Positions 1-11,900 of a stretch of 64,000 nucleotides of DNA are shown piece after piece (the first letter of the stretch is position 1; the number at the start of each line of letters is the position of its first letter). Position numbers and translations under genes: made by a program. The stretch lies in the NCBI GenBank assembly GCA_964017185.1, contig OZ024874.1, forward strand, positions 14,069,957-14,133,956. The letters are read 5' to 3'. This stretch comes from Rugalucina vietnamica (lineage: Eukaryota > Mollusca > Bivalvia > Lucinida > Lucinidae). A model generated the notes under the pieces. That model made no database searches. It had not been told where the DNA came from and worked only from the letters and a program-made list of their open reading frames with translations.

Positions 1-596
1 AATAAATCCTATAGATAATTCCACACAAAATAATAATAGCTTAACAGACATGTTTATCAAACTGATTCAATTTGAACACTGAACTAAGAACTGCTTATCA
101 GTAATCTTTATTAATTCTGTTTGAACCATAGATAATACCATCCCAAGAACTTTAAGCCAGTCAGTTATACATAATTACATAAGAGAAATCAATTGATGTT
201 ACCTCAGAACTGCATTGGCCAGACAATTATGGATAGTTACATAACAGAAACTGTTTCATTTAGAATCAGAATTGCATAACTACTAAGAGGCTATCCAACT
301 TGATGCAGGTGTGATGCAGGTGTTGTCACCAAGTTATCAATGTTAAACAGTCTGATCTTGATGCCTTTTGAGCATAAAAGACCTTGATAAATATTATTTC
401 AAACCTTAAACCATATCTAAACATGAACATGAGCCAAAGAACAAAGAAGAAAAAATAAAATTGTGTATAAACTGTAAATAAAATTATTCTCATTTTACAG
501 TGGCTAGAATATTTAATACAGATTAATGTAGATTTTTCTGCCAATTTCGCTTTCCTAGGATCATGACCGTCATTGTTTTTCTTGCTATGGTTACAG
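1..596 (+). other. UBXN11 intronic sequence at the window edge
   Basis: AT-rich sequence before the first visible UBXN11 exon. It has a short direct repeat (TGATGCAGGTG, near 302-322) and no coding signal that I recognise. Confidence 0.5.
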
Positions 597-730
597 GTTC
601 ATCAGTATCTCAGACTCCAGATTTTAAAGTTGACTACAACTTGATGTTGGAGAATATCAAAGATTTAAACACACTAGCAGGAGAGGGAGTGGCAGCTATC
701 AAACATACAAAAGATGGTGCTAGATTGAAG
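597..730 (+). CDS. UBXN11: UBXN11 exon a (pre-SEP conserved segment)
   Basis: The acceptor ends TTACAG at 596; the donor GTAGGC follows 730. The frame enters at phase 1 and leaves at phase 0. It encodes the segment with [17 protein letters not shown] and GARLK that precedes the SEP domain in UBXN11 proteins. An ATG at 563 in the same frame lies in intronic sequence and is not a likely start. Confidence 0.8.
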
Positions 731-3700
731 GTAGGCTTCTTTTAAAGTGGTTTACACAACAATTGAGCTGTCTCATGAGAAAACCAACAATGTGGGTCCG
801 ACACAAACCTAGCTGCACAGCCACAGAAGACAGTTAAAAGCTTGAAATTTCGGATTTAAGAAGAAGATGAATTGTACTTTTGGAGTAGTGAAAACAAAGG
901 CACTGATCAGCTTCTCTTTTACTGCGAAGCTGATCTGCGTCTTTGTTTTCACTTATGCAAATTGTTGGTTTTCTCATGAGGAGGCTCAATTGATAATTTT
1001 ACAATTATATCTTAATCTAAAATGGCAGCCATTGCCATGTTATGTTGGAAAACTTATAAGAATCTATATCTTAAGAATCAAATGTTTTATTATCTTTGAA
1101 TCACTTAGGGGCTCAAGCAATGTAGGCTCAAGCCCTACACAGTTTGTTAAAAATGTTGACTTTGGAATGACTTTGACAATGACATATTTCTATCCGAGTA
1201 ACTGCACAGCTGATCATCGGCTTTGTTTTCGCTACACAGATTAAGCTGTTTCTCTTCTTTATGAGTCCGAAATTTGCCTGCTTCTATGACTGTACAGGCT
1301 GGTATGTGTTGGACTTGGTTGGAAACCAAACTTGTTTGTTTTCTCATGTGGAGGCTCAATTATAAAAGCAATTTGTAATTGTCTTTTCCAGATGCCAGAC
1401 CCTATCCAGCTAACCCTGTACGCCAATGGTATCCTGATGTTTGAGGGTCCCTTCAGACCCTTCACAGAGCCCTCAACTAGGTCATGTGTACAGGATATTA
1501 TGGACGGGTATTTCCCAGGGGAGCTACAGGAGAGATACCCTGATGGGGTGCCATTTATTGTGAGTACAGGTCCAGATGTTAGTATTCAGAGTGAATGTCC
1601 AGATATTATTCAACTGGTTGCAATCTTAATTCCTCTGACCAAACGTGATTTGTACTATCACTCAGCCCCTCATTTAAATCCAGGACAAATTAAGATTAAT
1701 TGGTGCACGGTCACTCATTTTAGGTGCCAATTAATGTCACATGTAATCACAAGTAGCCAGGTGCAATTGTTAGTCGTAGACTTTTGCCACAAATTTACTT
1801 GCCAGTGGGTGGCATTTGGTCAATCTTGCTATGCTAACAGTGACATTGGATACTAAGCATACATTTGAGCCACCTCGTGGGAAAACCAACAATGTGGTTT
1901 CCGACCAGGTCCGACACAAACCGGACTGCACAGTAACAGAAGACAGCTAGAAGCATGAAATTTCATATTTAGGAAGTAGAGGAATTGTACTATCCGTGTA
2001 GCGAAAACAAAGGCGCTGATCAGCTTCGCGGTTACCGCGAAGCTGATCTGCGTCTTTGTTTTCGCATATGCAGATTGTTGGTTTTCTCATGAGGCGGCTC
2101 ATTTAGTCTAATCTCATACTTAAAAGATTAATGCACAGCCATCCATTGGCATCACATGACATAAATCTACTCTACCCTAATCTACTCTTTGTTTTTGTAT
2201 GTGAGCCTCCTCGTGGGAAAACCAGCAATCTGCATAGGCGAAAACAAAGACGCAGATCAGCTTTGCGGTAACCGCGAAGCTGATCAGCTCCTTTGTTTTC
2301 GCTATTGGGATAGTGCAATTCCTCTCCTACTTAAATCCGAAATTTCAAGCTTCTAGCTCTTTTCTGTGCTTGTACAGCTCGGTTTGTGTCCGATCTGTAA
2401 GGAAACCACAATGTTGGTTTTCTCAGGAGGCTGCTCATGTATTGTTATCCTGTCTTTGGCCTTTCTGATTTTCTTTACATTTTCTTCGCCGATTACTTTG
2501 AGCCGCATCGTGAGAAAACCGGATTTTTGCCTAGGGGAAAACAAAGGCGCAGATCAGCTTCGCGGTAACCGCGAAGCTGATCAGCGCCTTTGTTTTCGCT
2601 ACACGGATAGTACAATTTCTCTTCTTCTTAAATCTGAAATTTCAAGCTTCTAGCCTGCTTCTGTAACTGTACAGGCCGATTTATGTCGGACCTGGTCGGA
2701 AACCCCTAAGACCGGTTTTCTGGCGTCGCGGCTCCTTTGTAAGTGGACTTATTCAAATGCCATGACAAACATTTTCAGGAGGGAAGTGTTTAACCGTAGT
2801 ATTGACCTCTCCATATGTTTTCAGTATTCTGTCAATCATTTGACGTAATAAGGCTCCTAATGGGTTTATGAAGGTGCATTTTTCATAACTGTTTCAATGC
2901 ACGATATTGAATTCCCTTTCTTGGGCCCCATGCACTTCGAGGCTAGACTAGGCTAGAGTTTGTTTTGTCGGCCATTTTTGTCACTTTTCATCACTTAAAT
3001 AAATATATTTTCTTCACGCTTACGAGATCAGTAAATACGATGCTTATGATAAAATTAAACTGGAGATGTATTGTTTAATGATATTAAGTAGTGCTGCTTA
3101 GTTCCAAATGTTTATAAATTATAAGATTAGGACGAACTCTCTCGATCGTTGACCTGTTTATCGGTTTTTATCGGAAAACGATCAATATGAAATTATGTTG
3201 TTTCCAATACAGTGTTCTCGTTCACGTCCGCTGTCATAGATGATTGATATGCGGTATCACGAACTACCGGATTGTCCAAAGCGGACACAGTTTGTAAAAG
3301 CATGTTACTAAAAAATTATAGCATGTTCTTAGTAACATGCTGTACGGAGGGGTTCATAGAAATTTGGAAGTTCAAAATAATATGAGATTGTGATATTAAT
3401 CTATATGTTTGGAATTTTGAATAAAATCTTCTTTTGCTGGTGGAATTTTACAAATGTTTGTTTGTTTCTTTTAAGTTTTAAAGGTCAAGTCAACAATTGT
3501 TCAGACGTGGTGATGAAACCATTACGGTTTAACACAGTATCTGTTTTATTTAGTATCAAAATGCACTAAACGTTACTAATTAAAAGGAATAATTCTTCTT
3601 GTCGGTGTAGATTAAATAGAGGATATTTGCTTTTTTGAGGTGAATACCAAATATATTTCATCGAGTGAGTTGAAAACATCAGAATTTTTACGAGTGCGCA

Positions 3701-5224
3701 GCACGAGTGAAAATTTTTATGTTTTCAACTCACGAGATGAAATATATTTGGTATTCACCGAAAAAAAAAGCAAATTTTCTTTTTATTTTATACAATACAC
3801 TGGCATTTTCCAATTCACAAGGCAGGCGATGAAAATGCAAAAACCAAACATTTTTGAAAACACAAATAATTTTGGTATTACATTGTTCCTTACGTTGTAA
3901 CTAAGAAAATGAATACCTATACTTTATGTTTTCGTTCATAAATAACGGAGTTATAGGCGTTTGAATTTCTGAAGTGAGACACATTTAATGACGTCAAGTA
4001 AATGGAAACGTCAGAAGTAATCCAAAATCTACAGTGAAGATATAGGCTGATATCAGTCACTAGTGACTTTTGATATCAGTGAGATTTGATATCAGTGAAA
4101 TTTCATATCAATGAAAATACCCATTTTATCAAGTTTTGATATACATTGGTTTTCACTGTAAAGTATAAAATAATATGACAATCTCATATTATTTTAAACT
4201 TCCAAATTTCTATGAACCCCTCCGTATAGCATGTTACTAAAACATGCTATAATTTTCTTGTTAATTCTATTTCCTATAACAGGTGTCAGACAAACGAGAA
4301 GTACATTTTGAAGACAAGAGAAAGCATGTCTTTAAAGGTGCGGGTCAGGCTCTGGGTGGGGAAACTAAACCTTCACGACTGGTTCCCAGCAATCTAGAGG
4401 AAAAGTACACAGACACACAGGAACCAGCTGAGTCCAGTGTAGAAACAACTAGTCAGTTACCAGGTATATTTACAAGAAGATATGTGACCTTGTTTGACCT
4501 GCGATGCTGGAAATCCTGTATTCATTGTTTTCAACTGAGTCTAACACAAACAAGCCTGTAGCATCACTAAAGAAGGATAGAACCTTGAAATTTTTTATCT
4601 AAGAAGAAGAGGGATTGTACTGTGTAGTAAAAAAGGGGCTGATCTGATATGCAGTAAGATCAGCTGATCTGTGGTTTTGTTTTCATATATGTATAAATCC
4701 AGTTTTCTCGTGATGATGTTCAATTTTAAGAAGATATGAACAATGATGCCAGGAAAATTGTCAGTGGGGATTCTGAGTCCAAAGCAAAATAGGCTTTATG
4801 GCCACAGAAAGTGATTGGAAGCTTGAAATTTTGAGGGACAGTACTTTATGTAGTGAAAAACTGGCACTAGTATCAGCTGCACAGCTGATCTGCGTCTTTA
4901 TTTTGCATAATATGCAAAGATGACATGGCCCATTTAATGCTTTATGTCAAGGACAGAATCTTTGATGTATGGGATAAGGGCTAATAATCTGGAGGCTTTG
5001 CTTTGTTATTGTTGCATGGGTTGTCTTAAAGCATGAAATCGATGAATCCTTGAGGTTTGTTAAGTTGTGAAATTAATGGAGGTTGTTCTAGTCGTACAGT
5101 TACCACCTTTACCCAAGTATGACCCATGAAACAAAAAAGGAGTGCTTGATGGAAAGTTGGGAGGAAAAGAAAAATGTGTCATTCATTGCGTTTATGATCT
5201 GTTTAGCTCGAGTTTGAATATATA

Positions 5225-5258
<34 letters not shown>

Positions 5259-5864
5259 TTATATATATGAACCTCAACGTGACAAAATGTACCTTCGGAC
5301 ATTCTAACATTACTAGTAGAAAGCAGCAAAAAGCGGAAAAATATGTAATATACGTTTTAGAAATAACACTGTATTTGTAATCTTTGAATATTAGGCTACA
5401 AAATGAATGAGTTTTAAAACATATTTATTTTCAATATTTGGAGTTATCTGCCCTTGTTTAAGCCCATAATACACATATTTTCCCTATATCTATCGTTAAA
5501 CGGTAACCATAGCAACCACATTATCATAAAAATAGACAAAATAATTACGACAGATTGACTGTAAGGATGGTATGCCTCTATCTTAACAATAGGTTTTGAC
5601 CAGTGGTTAAACAGTTTTAAGCAAATGCATCGAATTTTATAAGCTCTACTAACATACAGAAATGCATTACGCAACTTTGACGTCGTTTTTCATGTCACTG
5701 ATGTCTGTAGGGTACATAGAGTAAATTGGTCATAACTCACAAAATAATTGAAAAAATCTAGGCAAATAAAGACTAATAGACTCTAGAAACATCATACTTT
5801 CAAAGTAACTTTGATTTTCTAATGCGCCAAAAATTGTCCGAAGGTACATTTTCTCACGATGTGG

Positions 5865-5930
<66 letters not shown>

Positions 5931-8900
5931 GAAAGAATGAAATGAAGCAACAGCAACAATTTATTTCAGTCCTGTAGCGCTTTCACTTTACAGCTCTTCA
6001 GCAGGAACGTCGCCATATTGTTTTGGCGTTACTAAAATTCAAATTCATGACGTCCTGACGTTATCTTTTACGGGAAAAATAGATTAAAGGTTTGACGTCG
6101 CGGCAAAAACGTCAAAACTAAAATACAAGATATTTTTCATGCTCAACCCAGTAGAACCCGAAACCAATTCCGTGTGTGTATATGCTCACGGAAAAAACGG
6201 CCTGGTTTAATGACCTGAACCAATTGATATATTAGAATGCTATTATGAAAGTATTCATAAGCAGCAAAATGTCTCGTTCTACCATGATGAGCACGAAAAA
6301 GGTTTAATAACCATGTGTTTCTTTGTATAAACACTTAATTCATAAAACTAAACATATACGCAAGCAGTGCGTAATTACATGATTCTGGGAAACCAGCACT
6401 GAGTGTTCCATTGTGAAAATTCAAATAAGCACAAAAGTTAACCAGCCAATTGACAGTCACGAAAATTAAACCCAACATTAGTCGCACAATGCAGAGAACA
6501 CAGACTAAATGGAATACGACCATTCAAGACACAACCATGCACACTACGAAATGCGATAATTTTCAACTGACTTCCTGCGAGTTGTACATGTATGCACAAC
6601 TCACATGAAACTAGCAACTATCGCTGTTCCAAACTAGGATTCATCAGACGGCAAACACATGTATACTTTAAAAAAAAAAAGACTTTTGACATCTAACATT
6701 ATAAAGCAATACTTGTATTGCGGTACCAGCGAGCGTTCCGGGTTTTATGAATAGACTGAATTTATGGGTAGTTCCCCTTGGAATTAGAAAAAACATCTTT
6801 TTCATATTCATTAGAATAATCTGCAGTTGATATTGAATTTAAGAAAAATAATATGAAATAAAATAATATAACTTTAACATTAAATCACACTTTACACAAT
6901 AACTACAACAATATTTGAGATATTACGTTTAAAAAAAAAAATAATTAAGAATTTGAAAGACACTCGATACATTCCATAAATTCCTCATACATAAAGATTA
7001 TGGCGATTATCATGTTAAAAGATATTGAAATTTACGTCCTACTAAACCATTGTTTATGAAAAACATTACGGTAAAAGAACATAGTTTCGTACAGATCCAA
7101 AACGTCAAACATTGCAACAATATGGAGAATGACTTGGAAAGACTATAAGTTAGTTACACCATCAAAAAGAACATAGCTCTGATATATACAGAATGTTCAT
7201 AAAAGCATAGCCCTCCCCCGGGACCGGAGAGTTAGAAATGTGTGTTACAACATTTTGGGAAAGCAAGTTTAAATATTGTTACGGAACTAGCCTCAGCCAG
7301 GCTACTGTCTGTTACTTTCTTAGTTTTTCAACACGAAAATAGGTTCATGTCGGACGATCGTATTTGGAATAGGCTGCGCCAACTTTGACGTCTAAATTAA
7401 CCATCTTATACGAGTCACTAAGCGTTCTCCGGGTGTGATGTGTTAGAATTACCTGTAAATATGATAATCTGACCCTATTTTAGTGGTTTGATGCCGTCGT
7501 TTCGCTGTAATTTGTTCATTTTATTGCAATTCGTCCGTTGTTTATTCACCTTTGATCATTCGGTATCACTCGGCTTTTTCCGGCAATGGTGAAAGTCGTT
7601 TCGCGCCACACCATTGCTGCACGCGCTATCGTTCCGCGACTATATAAGTAGCGTCACACCAGCGGAACGTCATTAGTGTGTCTCGACACTAATCAGAACA
7701 CATCTTGTTCAAGAGCTTGAAATAGCTCTGGCACCTGTCACCATGCCGGGCAGGGGCTGCTTTAGACCTTTCTAGGTCATTTGCTCACCATCTGCACCAT
7801 CATTGGTGACATGCACCATTGATGGTGATCTGCACCATTGATGGTGATCTGCACCATTGATGCTTACATTACTTGCACCATCAATGGTGATGTTTACTAT
7901 ATAGAATTCTGAGACTTAGGCCAAGTTGGCACCATCCTGTTAGTTATATTCTAAGATATTCTTGTTCATTTCTGGAGATGGCCATTCACTGCATCCTTTT
8001 GGTGTACTACTAGACATATCGGCTTGGAGTTGCTACAACACCATTGGCCTACCTTGCCAATGGTGCATTCCCAAACCATATAGATTGCTACCATTTATTA
8101 CATACACCATAGTTGGTGCAGTTGAACACTCAAAGGGACTCAATCATATTGGTTGGTGCACACCATCGTTTGTGCACTTAGTTATACAACCATCAAATAC
8201 TATCATCCATCCTTGTTGGTGCACACCATCGTTGGTGCACCTTAGCGAATAACAATCGCACCATCCCTCACACCATCGTTGGTGCACACCATCGTTGGTG
8301 CATTTTAGTAAATCATAAATTAACATACCCTTCGTACTTGTGCACACCATTGTTGGTGTGTATTAGTTATCAGAAATCATACTCTTTTATTGAGTACACC
8401 ATCATTGGTGATCCACACCATTAACATTATCTTATTTATAGCTTTGCCCCATTGACTCCCCATTAACACACTAGCTTACCACACCATTGATCGATCTTAC
8501 CAATTGGTGCATCTATCACACCATTGCATCTAGTTCTCATATAGGTGCTTTTATCACCATTGGTGTATAGCACCATTGTTGCAAATCATCTTACGTATAC
8601 TTGCCACACCATTGGTTATTCTTACCATTGGTGCACTGTATTAATGCCTATTGGTGCACTCTCATAACATAAGCAAATCATCAGAGGGGCAGTTTGAGGT
8701 CATCTCTTATATTTCTTAGTCTTTAATCTATAACTTTGACAGTATCAATGTAAGGGCCAGCACATCTACAGTAGTTTGTATGTTTTAGTAATCTCTTACT
8801 AGATTATAGTAGATTATCTTAATAGAGGCTAGGTGGAAACTAAACCAGTTTTCCTTATTCTTTAAAACCCTTATTACAAGCATTGATGCCAGTCCAGGTC

Positions 8901-11900
8901 GAATCCACAAACTTGTAACACCACCTTAAATCCTGACTATTATTCGCCTCGGCGAGGTGGTCCCGTTACATTTGGTGTCCAGAAGCAGGGATAGTTTTGA
9001 CCAGCTTTGACAGAAGATTGTGTGCTGAAAAGTTTGAAGAAGAATAACACAGGTTGTTTAAATAATATTTTATTTATTCAACTTAAGAAGAATTAAGGAA
9101 GAATTAAAGAAAAATTAATGAAGAATTAAAGAAGAATCTGTGATCCACTCTGTTTCTGATGTTCTTGCAGTCAACCTGAAACGAGACAGAAGAACAGTGT
9201 CAGATTGTACAAAAATCCTGGTTCTTGGCCATTGCTTGTGATAAATATTTAATTTACATTTTTTTAAAAAGTAACATTAAGGAAATATATATATAGAAGA
9301 TTAAATTTTCTGTTCTTCTTTAATTTATCATACAAACTCTTACTCTATCTTTACCCTTGAACTAACTTGATTGAATAGTGAATACACAGAATAGAAATAT
9401 GGCTGAAAATAATCTGAACAGAGTTGATGATGGTGAGCTAGACAGTTTGTCAGAAGCTAGCTCTGCTATTGGGCTGCAGATATCAATGATGGAAAATAGC
9501 TTCAAGACTGAGATGACTAAATTGGCTACAATGGTGAAAGATACTGTAGGGAGCCTGCAGTGCACCATTATTTCACTGAGGGAGCAATTTGAGAAGAGAT
9601 TGGCAGAAGTTGAGCAAAGATTTGATGGCCAGATTTCTGTCCAAGGTGTTTCAACTACTCAGAATGGTGCCAGAAAGATGTCAGGATGCAACAGGCCAAA
9701 GCAAAAGCATCCTAATATAGAAGCTGCTAAACAATGTATTGATTATCAATGCAGGGGGGATAAGCCACCTTCTCTTACCACACCATCTGATCAGATGAAT
9801 CTTGCAAATGTGCAAGACTATGTCCCTAAATGCAAGGGAGGTAATACCTCAGGGAATGGTGCTAAAACAAGTCAGAGTTGTCCAAACTTAGGTATGGACA
9901 AATCCATTGAAGTGATCTCACAGTCAAAGGGAAGTAATCACCACCCCAAAATGAAGCCTCAAAATTTTGATGGTGAAACAGATTTTGATGAATTTTTGTG
10001 TCAGTTTGAAATTACTTGTGAGATCAATACTTGGAACTACAAGGAAAAATCACTATATCTTGCCAATTGTTTGACTGGGAAAGCCAGATGTCTACTTAAT
10101 GGTTTAGACCATGATGGTAGAAGAGACTATGATACATTGGTAGTAAAACTGAGGAATAGGTTTGGATCAGTTAACCAATCAGAAATATACAGATCCCAAC
10201 TAAAGTCTAGGACTAGAAATAGAGGGGAGACAATTCAAGAATTAGCCAAAGCAGTCGAAACGCTTGTCCGTCAAGCTTATCCAGGGGTAAATAAGGAAGT
10301 TGTAGAAACCCTATCGCTTGACAATTTCATTGATGCACTTACTGATACTGACATGCGGACGAGGGTGCGAGAACTTAATCCAAAATCATTAGAAGAGGCA
10401 GAGCAAGCATGTGTTCGATTGGAAGCTTACAAAATTGCAGACAAACAACGATCAAGGTCAGTTTGTCGAATTATCTCAGAAGCTGAGCTGAGTAAGGAAG
10501 ACCAGAGTAATTCCTCTAGTCAGTTTGAATTACTTTCAGAAGCTATTTCTTCATTGACTGATGAGGTGAAACAGCTTGGCCAGAGAAATGTTAAGAATTC
10601 AAATGCAGGTTCCTGCAATTACCAAAGATTTCAAAGAAATCACCAGAATTATAATAGGTATAACAACAGGGATCAGAGATACCATAGAAATGCGACAAAT
10701 GGGTATAGAAATCACAGGTACCACTGGAATAGGAAGAATGATTATGGAAACCAGAGGTATAATAATGGGAAACCTAGGTTTCATAACCAGAATCAGAGGT
10801 TTGGCAAGACTTACAGGAATGATTGGTATTCATCAGCTGCCAATGGTGCACAGAACTATGGTTATCAATATAAGGGAAGTAACTCGGATGAGACTATGCA
10901 GAAAGGTAACTTTCTCCAAAATAGTCACTACACTGGAAGTCGTGGACTACAAGATGCCACACATTCAAGTAGTAATGACCCGGGTGAGTTTGAAAGTAAA
11001 TCTTCGCGACACTCGAATTGGTCGGGCTGGAGGGCTACAACCCAGCAACATTAGATTGGCCCAAGAATGCTCTCAGAAGTATGGAGGAAGGTTATGTTGT
11101 ACCTGCCATAATTGCCTCTCACTTTTCTTGTTTCTATCTTATGTAAAGATCTGTTGGATGTATAGATACAGGAGCCCCTTCCAGTCTTGAGACCTGTAAA
11201 TATACAATTGATCTTAGCTGACATTCTATGGTAAAATACAAATTTATTTTACAACAGGAATTTGAATGCTAAATACATGAAGTTTTGTTTGCTGTCATTA
11301 AAAATGATATAATACTTTGTATAACTTTCTTCTTGATAGCCAACTTAGTACTGTGGTGTTTTGTTTGGATATATTACCTGGTTTTACCTTGTGAAAGGTA
11401 ACTTGCAACTTCAGCACCGAGAAGAAATATTCAAGCTGTTTTTCATATTGCATTGAAGAAAAGCATAACATGCCACAAATCGGTGGTTCATGCTGACTGA
11501 CAACCGCCTGTGACAGTTAAATTCTCGAATCACCTGAATTCTATAGCAGTTATTACCCTTGAACTGGAGGATTCTCTGAAGAACTGAAATACCTTGTAGA
11601 TGTCTCGAGTCTCTTGTAACAGTTAGATCTCTTGCAACTGAAGAATCGCTCCCAGTTACCTCCATTGTACAGAGAATACTTCTGAAATAGAGTCATATTC
11701 TATCATTGAACAGCTTATCTAGGAAAGTTGAATGGTTGTTTAAAAGTAACAAAAAGTTTGCTATACTTATTGTGAATGCAGCTAGCAATTTTGTCCTGGT
11801 GGACAATTTGAAGTAAAACATGATGTTAAGAGCCATTATCATGGTCAGAAGTTTGAAATTAGAAGACATCATGAGCTCTATTGCAGTGATTTGGATGTTT

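Larger units (their letters stand above)
3311..4256. mobile_element. TIR-bounded element with central hairpin (about 946 bp)
   Basis: Long inverted repeats of about 85 bp, at 3311-3397 and 4172-4256, share AATTATAGCATGTT, ACGGAGGGGTTCATAGAAAT and AATAATATGAGATTGT with few differences. The middle holds a second inverted repeat (3638-3761), about 41-bp arms beginning GGTGAATACCAAATATATTT. No transposase frame was seen, so it looks non-autonomous. The superfamily is not determined; no clear target duplication was found. It ends 27 bases before a UBXN11 exon. Confidence 0.75.
7277..8970 (+). repeat. 5' LTR
   Basis: Same length as the 3' LTR and, in the stretches compared by eye, no difference from it. 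It includes a TATA box, a hairpin near the presumed transcription start, a cluster of CACCAT..ATGGTG palindromes, and a terminal CGCCTCGGCGAGG palindrome. Confidence 0.93.

Noticed and set aside
563-595. Hydrophobic [12 protein letters not shown] as a signal peptide start for a new protein
   Set aside because: It lies upstream of a good splice acceptor of an internal UBXN11 exon and is intronic.
2366-2653. Recurrent open frames with [21 protein letters not shown] and similar peptides
   Set aside because: They are translations of the F1 foldback MITE, appear in both orientations and different frames, and have no start or splice context of a gene.
7962-8252. 96- and 68-codon frames present identically in both LTRs
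   Set aside because: They are readings through the CACCAT/ATGGTG palindromes (peptide repeats CTNDGVHQ and mirror); no protein-like composition.
7790-8665. CRISPR-like array
   Set aside because: Eukaryotic context, very short palindromic sites with irregular spacing and no constant repeat-spacer pattern.
9378-9398. GTG upstream start for the gag frame
   Set aside because: An ATG 21 bases downstream (9399) is in frame and GTG starts are not usual in animals.
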